Positions 1 to 12,500 of a stretch of DNA of 64,000 bases are shown piece after piece. A program made the position numbers and the translations under genes. The stretch's first letter is position 1. The number at the start of each line of letters is the position of its first letter. The notes beneath the pieces are model-generated. The model saw nothing but the letters and a program-made list of their open reading frames with translations, was not told the DNA's origin and searched no databases. Location of the stretch: NCBI GenBank assembly GCA_026419785.1, contig JAODTK010000555.1, forward strand, positions 1,083,875 to 1,147,874, written 5' to 3'. This DNA is from Sclerodactyla briareus. Taxonomy: Eukaryota; Echinodermata; Holothuroidea; Dendrochirotida; Sclerodactylidae.

Positions 1-551
1 ATATAATAGCTATGGTCTATGTCTATGTGCAAGGCATGTATAACTGACTTTTGGCAACATTATCCACCTGTACCAAGAAGGACATTATACGAAAATGTCT
101 CCCAACCCATGTTGGGGGGCGATTGAACTCCTTGCGTTGATACTACATGTATGCATACTGGCACATTTCACATTCAGGTTGCTCTACTTAAATTTGTCTC
201 CTTAGCTTTCCTGCCATCAAAAGTACACACAAACTGTATGTTGCTGATACAATGTTACACATACAAATGCAATTGCATTGTGTGCGCAGTGTAGCAAGAA
301 CAGGGACATTTTTTCCTTTTCAAATAGTTACAAGTATCAGGGTACCATTTTGCTCTCCAGTTAATATAATAGCTCCGTGGTATGGAAAGAAACCTGACAC
401 AGTTCACCCTGGTTGAATCTATATGCAGCAGCTGCATTTGTGGGCAGCTGTATAGAAGGCTGCTCTCCATGGTAATTGCTACCTTTATGAGTAGACACTT
501 GTTTTTTCCCATTTTCTGCTCTGTTATCATCTCTTTGTTCATTTCTTTTAG

Positions 552-593
552 ATCTTTCCAGACAACTACTGGGACAAGTTTGTGAAGAAAAAG
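552..593 (+). CDS. RYR: RYR exon: [13 protein letters not shown] linker
   Basis: A 42-base exon encoding [14 protein letters not shown], bounded by tttag and gtaagg and in phase 0 at both ends. This is the signature of the cytoplasmic linker after S2 in ryanodine receptors. No indel is needed. Confidence 0.9.
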
Positions 594-3500
594 GTAAGGA
601 TAGATGTTACATAATCATTTCAGTTTTTCTCCGAGTTTTGGATGATCACACCATATGCACATGTGAATGAGAAATCAAATATGATAATAGCTGTAAAGTG
701 TCTTTTTCATTAGACATATTGAATCGTGATGCAGAGATTCTTTTTGTTTGTGGTATTCATCCAAACGCATAGCATAATGAACAATGATTGGTGTCTTGTC
801 AATCTACTCGGCTGAGGGTAACTATGATCATCATCTGGGATTGGTTTATTGAGACCTTGATGGTTAGACCCTGCATACATAAATAGAGTGCTCGACACAC
901 CACAACAGTTGTTAGGTGTGTTGTTAGTGCTTCTACATGTGCTGAGAGTTTGAACCAAGATCAGTGTAACTTGATCACTGTCTGGGGTGATCTACTTTGA
1001 GGGGTTGGTTGTTTGTTCTCACAGACAACAGTTATCAGGAAAGCATGAAGTTTCCTTATGTATGGGCTGGAAACTTAGCATACCAATGAAACTTTGTACC
1101 AATTTGTGATACAACATGATAATACTATGCAGTGGATTGTATGGAAGTAATTAGGTCATTGCATGAAGTCATCTAATCTGTCTAGTGTGTCTCCCTAATC
1201 AGTTAGTGTAATGGATAAATGTCACCACTCTGTGTGTTCCATATGCTAGTCTGCCTTGATAATCAGTTAGTGTAATGGATAAATGTCACCACTCTGTGTG
1301 TTCCATATGCTAGTCTGCCTTGATAATCAGTTAGTGTAATGGATAAATTTCACCACTCTGTGTATCCCACTGCTTAGGTCTTCAAGAAGGATGGTGACAG
1401 TGTGGTGATGAAGGAGGCCCACGTCCCATCCTCGCATGGAGGAATGCTTGAAGAGTGTGGTTGCTCCAGTTCCAAGCAAGATAACTCCAATAAGGGGTTC
1501 ACTGCAGCTCTGTAAGTCTTTGAAAAACAAGCCATTACAGTGTTTTTAAGGGTGGCATGGGCCAGGGCTGACCAGGGATAGGGCTGATGTCAACCATGCA
1601 CCAGGGGGGTGATGCATAAACCAAGTGGTGGTGAGAATGAATGTGAAGCTTTAAGATGTGCTCACCCTTTCAGGAGCTTTATATCATATGGATTTCCAAA
1701 CTCTCTGGTCTCCATTCAGGACTTGCCTCATAGAGGCTTTTGTCCAAAAATTCCTTAGATCTCAAAACATTATTCCTTCAGATCTGGTTACAAGTTGAAG
1801 GATTCCTACAATGCACAAGTTCGCAGCGATCGACAGATGCAGTGGCCAACCCTCAATTTCAAAAAGTAGGACCAGCTAGGGTTGCCAGGAATCGAAAGGG
1901 ACAAAATTGATTGAGCACCCTAACAGTCAGTATACATTTTTGAGCTATGAACCCAGCTTATATTATGTTTCCAATGAACTCAGCTCACATTCCATGTCTG
2001 TCCAGAAAAAAATAGGGCATATGCCTACCCTGTGAAAAGTACTGTGTAAACATAAAGATGCATATTCTGTTCTAAACTTTTCAAGCAGCAGAAAGACATT
2101 CCAAGCAAGTCAAATACATAACTGCTTCTGAAAACAGGATTTGCCTTTGGGTTATTTTTCCATAATGCCAGCACACCAAAGATCTTTGTTCCATTGATTT
2201 TTTTCTCATTTTTTTAACTTAACAGGCTCATTCTGGTTACCTGCAGTACTACATCTGGAAGTGGAGGGCGTGATCTCACTGATCAGGTAGGAGCTCCAAC
2301 CGTTTTAATGGAAAAACCTCCATGAAAGTTTTTCATTTTCATTTCATTTCGAGCTTCTCTTATTTTCACAAAATATTTGAACAGCGTTGTAATATGTCAT
2401 AAGCATGAACAAGCTCTTTGACTTGGATTAAACATGACCATTCAGACGTATATTATTGCTCTAATGTCTACAACTGTAATGTTGATAACAATACCACACC
2501 CTGGAATGGCCCTCAAAAGGCTAGTGATTTTTTTTAAAGTCGCTCCAATTGCTGGATACTCATCCCTATTCAAAACTATTATAACCTTGTTTCAGTTCAA
2601 AAAAACCATTTGAAGTTCTTAGTGTTAGTTACAGCAAGTGTATATACCACAGTAGTAAAGTGCTAAATTAGATGAATCAATCTTTTCTCTGTGCCAGGCG
2701 TTCCTGTACAGTGCCTGTATGCGGTTCTCTCCTGCTTGGTCACATCAAACACGTTCGTCTTTGCTTGCCCACCTTCGCGATGTCGGCATGGGGCTTCAAG
2801 ACCCTGAGGACAGTGTTGGAGTCAGTCACACACAAGGCAAGCAGGTACTGTTTATATGGAGCCAGTTCGGAGTGAGTTAATGAGATGAAATGTTATTTTG
2901 TCAAGGATCATGAGGGAGCATTGGCAGTTTGACGTTGAATGTACAGTGTTTGTTGCAGAACAATCGTTTCGAAAACTCCCCTGCACGTGGAAAATTACCA
3001 ATTTGCCTGCCAACACCAAATCTTCACAGAGTTTCCACATACTTATCAAACATAACATTGACAACATGATATGATTGGTTGCCTTTTCCAATAGTAGTAC
3101 AGTTTGAAAATAAGTCACTGATATCGCTATGGGGGGGGGGGGAATTTGTCTATTCCCCGACTGTTCACGAACAGGCTTATTTACAAAAGTTCACAGAGGG
3201 AGGTTTATCCTTGAAATTCTCTGCTTCTGCTATCTAACAGACAAGTTCAGAGTTAACAATATCAATACAGAAACATGTCAAGGGTTGGATAGGGATGGGC
3301 TCGAAAAGTGCTGTAAATTTATAGTGATGCATGTTTTGTATCAAACTTTTAGAGCTGCAGTAAACCAATTCATTCGATCTGGGTTATTTATTAGCACTTC
3401 ATATGGGAATGATTGCTTGCAATGCTTCTTTCTCATTTGCACACAGAAAATTCTAGTGTTTTCTATACATGCATGGCCTATTGGATGTTTGTATAAGGCA

Positions 3501-6500
3501 AGATAGAATCAATTAGATTTGGTATCTTAGAATTGTAGGCAAAAGGTCAAACAAGATTAGATGTATAATTCAGATATTTCACATTTCCATCAATGAGATT
3601 CAGTTGAGTCCCTTTATTACCGGTTGATTCTTTTCTCTTGCAGCTGGTTCTGACATTGCTCATGACCTCGGTCATCATCTACCTATACACGTTCTGATGC
3701 CTTCAACTTCTTCCGTAAATTTTACATCACTGGCGATGAGGGCGAGGAAGAACTCAAATGCCAAAATATGTTGACTGTGAGTGGATTATATCACACTTCT
3801 GGCCAGCTCAGAGGGAGTTTTGTAATAGTTTCGACTCTGTTGTTTTTTTGTTTTTTCATGAAATGAATTGAGAGATAACTGCAAGGAAAACTAGGAAAGT
3901 GGGTTGCGATACAGTGAAAGTAAATCTATTGGTCTTAACCTAACTTCCATACAATGTTCCGTTGTGGAATTACAGTCCTTGTGAGTGTTCACAATCATCG
4001 CACTGGATCAGTTAATGTTTCATCATGTGTCAATAAGTGTTGCCTTATTCATACAACTGCAAGCTCAAAATTGCATGAACATTACCCATACCTCTAAAAC
4101 AATACGGTAATCAGTTGACAGAGCGAATCATTGTCATTGAGTGACAGTTCAAGTGGAATGCAACAGCAGTCATCTTGTTCTTACCCTCCCCCTGTTTTTG
4201 TTCTGGACATGCTCAGTTGACTATTTTCTACATCACTGGTTGATAGGGGCGCACTCAACAAGGTTTTTGACACTGTTCTTCTTCAGGGAGGTTATGCGCC
4301 TTCTCGTTCGTGTACCTTTAACCTGCTCATGATTACCCCTCTGTTTCTCTTGTATTTTTTTCTTCCTACACAGTGCTTGTCTTCCATCTCCATTCTGGGC
4401 TGAGAGCTGGCGGGGGTATCGGTGAGTACATTGCTACTTAAACATCTTTTCTTCCTGTAATCTCTCTCATCACCTCCGGTGGGAAATTCACTAGATATTC
4501 TCCTGTCTTTGCCAAATGCTTGAACATTCTAGAAGGATTATGCTGCTTCAGAATGGAGCAGGCATGTTATAACATAGCTGTGTTGGTGACATGCTTGAAC
4601 ATTCTAGAAGGGTTATACTGCTCCAGAAGGGAGCAGGCTCTCTATAACATAGCTGTGTTGGTGACATGCTTGAACATTCTAGAAGGGTTATGCTGCTTCA
4701 GAATGGAGCAGGCATGTTATAAGGAAGTTGTTTTGGTGACATGCTTGAACATTCTAGAAGGATTATGCTGCTCCAGAAGGGAGCAGGCACTTTATAACAT
4801 AGCTGTGTTGGTGACATGCTTGAACATTCTAGAAGGATTATGCTGCTCCAGAAGGGAGCAGGCACTTTATACATAGCTGTGTTGGTGGCATGCTTGGACA
4901 TTCTAAAAGGGTTATGCTGCTCCAGAAGGGAGCAGGCACTTTATAACATAGATGTGTTGGTGACATGCTTGAACATTCTAGAAGGGTTATGCTGCTCCAG
5001 GCTTCAGAAGGGAGCAGGCACTTTATAACATAGATGTGTTGGTGACATGCTTGAACATTCTAGAAGGATTATGCTGCTCCAGAAGGAGCAGGCACTTTAT
5101 AACATGCTGTGTTGGTGACATGCTTGAACATTCTAGAAGGTTATGCTGCTCCAGAAGGGAGGCAGGCACTTTATAACATAGCTGTGTTGGTGGCATGCTT
5201 GGACATGCTAGAAGGGTTATGCTGCTTCAGAATGGAGCAGACACTTTTTTAACATAGCTGTGTTGGTGGCATGCTTGGACATTCTAGAAGGGTTATGCTG
5301 CTTCAGAATGGAGCAGACACTTTATAACACAGCTGTGTTGGTGGCATGCTTGGACATTCTAAAAGGGTTATGCTGCTCCAGGCTTCAGAAGGGAGCAGGC
5401 ACTTTATAACACAGCTGTGTTTGTGACATGCTCGAACATTCTAGAAGGGTTATGCTGCTCCAGAAGGGAGCAGGCTCTCTATAACATAGCTGTGTTGGCG
5501 ACATGCTCGAACATTCTAGAAGGGTTATGCTGCTTCAGTATGGAGCAGGCACTTTATAACATAGCTGTGTTGGTGGCATGCTTGGACATTCTAGAAGGGT
5601 TATACTGCTCCAGAAGGGAGGCAGGCACTTTATAACATAGCTGTGTTGGTGACATGCTCGAACATTCTAGAAGGTTATGCTGCTTCAGAATGGAGCAGGC
5701 ACTTTATAACATAGCTGTGTTGGTGGCATGCTCGAACATTCTAGAAGGGTTATGCTGCTTCAGTATGGAGCAGGCACTTTATAACACAGCTGTGTTGGTG
5801 GCATGCTTGAACATTCTAGAAGGGTTATACTGCTCCAGAAGGGAGCAGGCACTTTATACATAGCTGTGTTGGTGGCATGCTTGAACATTCTAGAAGGGTT
5901 ATACTGCTCCAGAAGGGAGGCCTGCACTTTAAACATAGCTGTGTTGGTGACATGCTCGAACATTCTAGAAGGGTTATGCTGCTTCAGAATGGAGCAGGCA
6001 CTTAATAACATAGCTGTGTTGGTGACATGCTTAAATATTCTAGAAGGATTATGCTGCTTCAGAATGGAGCAGGCACTTTATAACATAGCTGTGTTTATGA
6101 AATGCTTGAACATTCTAGAAGGATTATGTGGCTTCAGAATGGAGCAGGCTTTATATAAAATAGGAGTGTTGGTGATGGTAAATTTGATCTACATCTTGAA
6201 CGTTCTAATACCAATCTATCATTCATACATGAGTACATATCAGCAGAACGTTCCATTTCCTTCCATCGAACTAGCAGGTTCGTAGCTGTAGGAGTAGGGA
6301 AATTTACTCCAATGGGGCTGAATTTTCCTAAATACAGAAATCTCAAGTAATAGGCTGCGAATGCATCCCCAAAACACATGGGCACACACGTTAGCTAATT
6401 CATTAAGATGTCAGAACTTTTGAAAACTGAATCTTAATGATAAAGGGAAGTCTCACTGTGGCATCCAAGTACTATCTATTCATGTCCTTCTCAGGACTCT

Positions 6501-9500
6501 TGAATCCTTGATCAAGTACATGCATCCACATACATATATGCATGCACATACACGTACTGGACTCAAATGAATGTTTCAAGACTTCCAAGACTGTGACAGT
6601 TTTTACCATTCATTCCTGTCTTCTTCTGTAGCTGATGAGATTGAGCCTCCTGACGGGGATCCTATGAGATGCACCGTATCATCTTTGACATCACCTTCTT
6701 CTTCTTCGTCATTGTCATCCTCCTGGCTATTGTTCAGGGTGAGTACAAATTGACATGATAGTTAGGACTCTGTGAGATGTATGAATCATTTTGATTTCAA
6801 AAGAAATAATCCTATACTTGCTAATGCCCCAAATCCGCTGAAAACGCTCATGTGCGCTCACGATCTTGAACCGGAAAAACAAACTCACAAAAATATATAT
6901 TTTATATATAATAGCATAGCAAAGGCAATACACGTCAAAAATAGGCACCGTCAATTAATGTTTTTTTAGCCTGTATTTGGAGGATGACAGAGAGGGCGAG
7001 TTTCTGAGGTGATCTGGAAGTTCGTTCCATAGGCCAAGTGCTGCCAACGACCAGCCCTTTCCCCCCATGACCGTGTAGATTTTGGCTCGACCAGTAGGTT
7101 CTTCGATGGAGATTGTCCTGTTGCCTTCCATTTAGTTTGTGAGTTCCCCTCCTCCATGGCTTTTTATGAGCAAAAAATCAGGCTGTGATTGCCTTCGGAG
7201 ATATATATATAATGATGCCTGCAGTTCCTGCCCATTAGTCCCTTAACATGTAATTTGTCAACTATGCATGGAGGGTTGGCCGTCAAGAGTGTTCGTTGCC
7301 AGATGCTTCCCAGGTTGCAGGCAGAACCCAGATTTGGGAAGCAAAGATGAGCCAACACGAAAAGTTCCTTATTACTTTGAAATTGATGTCACCCAACTTG
7401 TAAATTAGTGTATTATTCCAAGTTAGCTAGAACACGGCATGAATTACCTCCATTTGCATTGTTCACTGTGTGAGTCATTAGCTCAGGTCAGTAGAGTTTT
7501 TCAACCGACAACTCTAACCAGTAAGATTATGGTGTGGTACTAAAGGGTGGTAACTTGGGTATAATATTCCCAGAACATCACTGGCAGTATCTATTACGAA
7601 TGATTTTAAATCCCTTCATTCCCTTCCCCCCCCCCCCCCCCCCCTATTGATCTATGCCCATGATTGTGTTCGCTATATAGATATAAAGAAGTATTTCTAC
7701 TCCCTGAGGCTGCACCCCCCCCCCCCCCCCCCTTAGTCCCAAAAGGTTGTAATTATCTAGACAATTCCTCATTCTTCAAAGTCCATATTACATCCCTATA
7801 CATGTGTGTATCGATTTGTCTCTACACCAGGTTTGATCATTGATTCCATCGGTGAATTGAGAGACCAACAGAAAAGTCAAGGAAGACATGGAGGTAATTA
7901 TTTATACCATATTCACTTTTAATTGCTGGCACAGTGAAACAAACTAGAATGAGAATTTTGGATTCTGTAATTCCTCTTATGTGTGGTATCTTCTTAGCAA
8001 CCCAGTGTAAGAGGTATATGCACAAGGTTTTTTTTTTTTAACATTTATTGTTATATTTTGGTAATTGATATTATTATATCCAGAGTCTCAAACTAGGGCT
8101 ATCATAATAAGAGGCAACTCGAAGGAGGGTACATCGTACAGTTGCAACTTACATAGGCAGTAGTTCCCCAATTCTGCACCAAGCACTGCACCCTCTAATT
8201 TTCTTCAGCACAGCTCAGGCTCAGAAATTAATACCACTATCAGAACCACTGCCTCACACTTTTCCAAAATGATGAAGGGTCAAGATATGCTGTGTGAAAA
8301 TTGAGGCTCAGGATAATCATTGTGAGGTTTTTATTAGTAACATAGCTCGATATGAATGCTCAGAGATTATCACTGTGATGCATTGTGTAAACGATTGCAG
8401 TTGACTGTCAATATGACTCCTTGCTACTACTATAAGCAATTTGATATGTACAATCATTCTGTCTCTTCCAGACAAAATGCTTCATCTGTGGCATAGGTCA
8501 GGAGTATTTTGATAAAGTGCCTCATGGGTTCGAGATCCATACATCGAAGGAACATGACCTGTCCAACTACATGTAAGTTTACCCTGCCTGGATCACTCTA
8601 TTCCCAGTTATTTGCTCTCTTCCTCAAATAGTTATCTGCCCTGATCCTCAGCTGCTAAAAGAAGTAATGTCAGTTTCTCATGTATTTATGTCAGTTCTCA
8701 TTACAAAGACGTTGTTGTCAGGCTGTTTAAGTAGTTGGTATAGCCTCACCCGGAGTATTCTGTGTGTTCTGAGTGTGGAATCCTTATTTCGCAAAGATAA
8801 GCTGCTAAACTTTCAAAGGAGGGCTACGAGATTAGTTCACTGTTCACAAGATTTGCCTATGAGAAGAGTCTGTTTGTGTTTTGGTCTGATTACTTGGATG
8901 GAGCTAAGGCGAATTCAGGGTGATTTGGTTCAGATTTCCAAAATTGTCCATGGCTCACGATCACATTCCTTTCGACTAATTCTCTGAAATTTTTGATGTT
9001 ACCACTAATAGGGACATTGTACCAAGATTTGTGGTAAACATTGCAGTTTAGACATTTGGAAGTATTTCTTCTCGCAATGAGTGATCAATGAGTGGATTAG
9101 CCTTCCTGCAATTGTGGGAGCATTGTGGGAGAATTCTCTGAGTTCTGTTTTGTTCGTCTTCTTGGGTTGCTGTGGTTCCATGGTCGTTCATGAGAACGGT
9201 ATGCCCACCAGGTTCTCATCACAGTGAGTGGGCTGAGATGCACTAGCAGCCAGAATAGACTAGGGCAATAACTGAACTGAGCATGATCAATGTATGGACA
9301 GCAGTTTCCTACCCCAGTACAGACCCCAGGTTACTCATCACAGCTGAGTGGACTGAGATGCACTAGCAGCCAGAATAAACTGGGGCAATAACTGGACTGA
9401 GCATGATCACTTCATGGACAGCAGTTTCCTCCCCAGTACAGACCCCAGTACTCATCACAGCTGAGTGGCTGAGATGCACTAGCAGCCAGAATAGACTGGG

Positions 9501-12500
9501 GCAATAACTGAACTGAGCATGATCACTGTATGGACAGCAGTTTCCTACCCCAGTACAGACCCCAGGTACTCATCAAAGCTGAGTGGGCTGAGATGCAATA
9601 GCAGCCAGAATAAAACTGGGCAGCCAAATAACTGGACTGAGCATGATCACTTTATGGACAGCAGTTTCCTACCCCAGTACGGACCCCAGGTACTCATCAC
9701 AGCTGAGTGGGCTGAGATGCACTAGCAGCCAGAATAGACTGGGGCAATAACTGAACTGAGCATTATCACTGTATGGACAGCAGTTTTCCTACCCCAGTAT
9801 GGACACCAGGTACTCATCACAGCTGAGTGGGCTGAGATGAACTAGCAGCCTGAATGGACTGGGCAATAACTGAACTGAGCATGATCACTGTATGGACAGC
9901 AGTTTCCTACCCCAGTACAGACCCCAGGTACTCATCACGCTGAGTGGGCTGAGATGCACTAGCAGCCAGAATAACTGGGGCAATAACTTGACTGAGCATG
10001 ATCACTTCATGGACAGCAGTTTCCTACCCCAGTACAGACCCCAGGTACTCATCACAGCTGAGTGGACTGAGATGCACTAGCAGCCAGAATAGACTGGGGC
10101 AATAACTGAACTGAGCATGATCACTGTATGGACAGCAGTTTCCTACCCCAGTACAGACCCCAGGTACTCATCACAGCTGAGTGGCTGAGATGCACTAGCA
10201 GCCAGAATAACTGGGGCAATAACTGGACTGAGCATGATCACTTCATGGACAGCAGTTTCCTACCCCAGTACGGACCCCAGGTACTCATCACAGCTGAGTG
10301 GGCTGAGATGCACTAGCAGCCAGAATAGACTGGGGCAATAACTGAACTGAGCATTATCACTGTATGGACAGCAGTTTCCTACCCCAGTATGGACACCAGG
10401 TACTCATCACAGCTGAGTGGGCTGAGATGAACTAGCAGCCTGAATGGACTGGGCAATAACTGAACTGAGCATGATCACACCGTCAGGGTTCCTAGACGAG
10501 CGTGGATCGGCTCTCTGAACCCCAAATATCAAATTGAACCAAATTTCATTTGTTAGGTCATATATTTTTACATTTATTGTTTCTCTTTGCCCTGTAGGTT
10601 CTACCTCATGTACTTGATCAACAAGCCTGAAACAGAACAATACTGGACAAATTACGTAATTAGTCATAGTGGAGGGTACCACAATGCAGTCCCCCCTTTG
10701 AACTCACCAAAGTGCCACAAAAATAATTCTGTCACAAACACTGTGAATATTACAGTAAAAAATTGAAAAAGTGAAAATTGTGTCAAATCAAATTACCTCC
10801 CAAAGCAGCAATTAACTCTTTCTGGGCTACAGCCTCCAATAAACACCCTGGTAGAGAAGAAGTAGAGGTTTATCACCTTGACCACCAAGAAACATGGGGA
10901 GCAGCCTGATCATTCATTGAGGGTTGATAAAAACAAGTGCTGCTGATGAATATAATGCATCGTCTCATTTCCCCGAACTCTGTGAGGTACATGTGGAGCT
11001 GCCTTGATCACCCCAGGCTCTCTAATACAGTTATTATCATCCATTCTCCCAACATGTCTGGAACACCTTAGTTTACGAATCTGAATACAATCACTAGCTA
11101 GATCTAGACAATCTCTTGGGTGGATTCTCACTTTTAATGTCACACCAAACATTCATTGGGCTTTTATCATATTGTTTCCATGGGTTGTCAGTACATCTCT
11201 TACTGCTCCTAAAATCTTCCTCTCCATGTGTAGAGGGAATCCCTGCCACACTCTCGCTATGACTGTACACACAGATTTATGAGTCTGAAATGCAACAACT
11301 AAGTCTTCAGTGTTCATCAGTGGACTTGGGGCTTGTAGAACTACAAAGAGGTACTGGACAAAATGTAGCATTTCACTAACTAGGGAAGAGAGAGGGACAC
11401 ACGTCTGGAGGCCTGGGCATTTTTTCCTGGTGGGGGAAAGACAGAAAGAGCCTGTAAATGAACCACAGCCTTGTGTAATGGGCACTGGTGAATGGGCCTG
11501 CAAGCTTACAGTTTGTTACAAGGCACAGATTGATATGACCTGCCCAATCTGCTCCTTTTATCATTAAGCTGGTGGTATCCTGCTCAATACATTTTGGGAC
11601 ATTCCCCTCCTGAGGCCGAGGCATCTACGTTAAGTCGGAGGTTGCACTACCGATGCCAAGGCCGGCTCACTGTACTTTATTTAGGTACAAGGTCAACTCT
11701 GTCCTGCAAAATAGATCGGGATTCAGAGGAACAAATGGAACATGGGTGTTATGTAGTATCACTAATGTGAAAAGGCCTGCAAAACATAATAAAAAAATAT
11801 TATGTATTTGGTATATGTTTAGAGCTCTATATCCTATGGCTGATGTGGAGCATTTTCAGACCAACACATATGTGCTGTCTGTCCGGTCAGTGTAGTTGGG
11901 AACACCTGGACACCCCCATGGGGTTTTTTTCACCCAATTTTAGCTAATGAGGAGTTCTTATCAGCTAGTTTCTTGGACCGCGTTTGGCTCATGTAATTTG
12001 AAGTAGCGCTCGGGTAGCTTGCAGACCCGCCTGACCATATTTCCATAGCCAGCATCAGAGGCATTTACTTCCAAGGCCCGGGTGGAGGTGGTCTGAATGC
12101 CAGCCTCGAGTCTCTCATTACTCTTGTAGTGACTTGAAAAGAAGGGGAGACACGAGCTGTGCTATCTCTGGATGTCTGGATGTGTTGGATGTGACAAGGT
12201 GGTTTGGCATAGGTCATCTGCCTTCATTGCCTAGTTCACAGTCAATTATTGTGTGATGGATGTTTTTTAATACCTTCACCCCTTAACTTTCCCCACTTCC
12301 CCCTACTTTGCAGTTGACCTGTCGGGATCTGGCATATTTTTTCAGCTAGTGCTGGCCATCTTCATTCCATTCATGCCAGCCTTCCATGTAAATGTCGCAA
12401 ACAGGGATCTTACAGTTTTTGACGTTGGGGAATCGGTTTTAGATGAATTTTTGTGTCAGTAGTTCATAGTAGGGTTTTTGTAGTTGGTGTAATTCAGTAG

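Noticed and set aside
4520-6285. Open frames encoding NILEGLCC-type 25-residue repeats
   Set aside because: They arise only because the 75-bp minisatellite unit is a multiple of three. Frames also exist on the opposite strand and break at unit-length variants, and the array is intronic.
9519-10316. Open frames with MDSSFLPQY repeats
   Set aside because: They fall inside the 118-bp minisatellite, are short and are interrupted in each unit. There is no evidence of coding.
4515-10480. CRISPR-like arrays
   Set aside because: Repeats are head-to-tail without unique spacers, in a eukaryotic intron.
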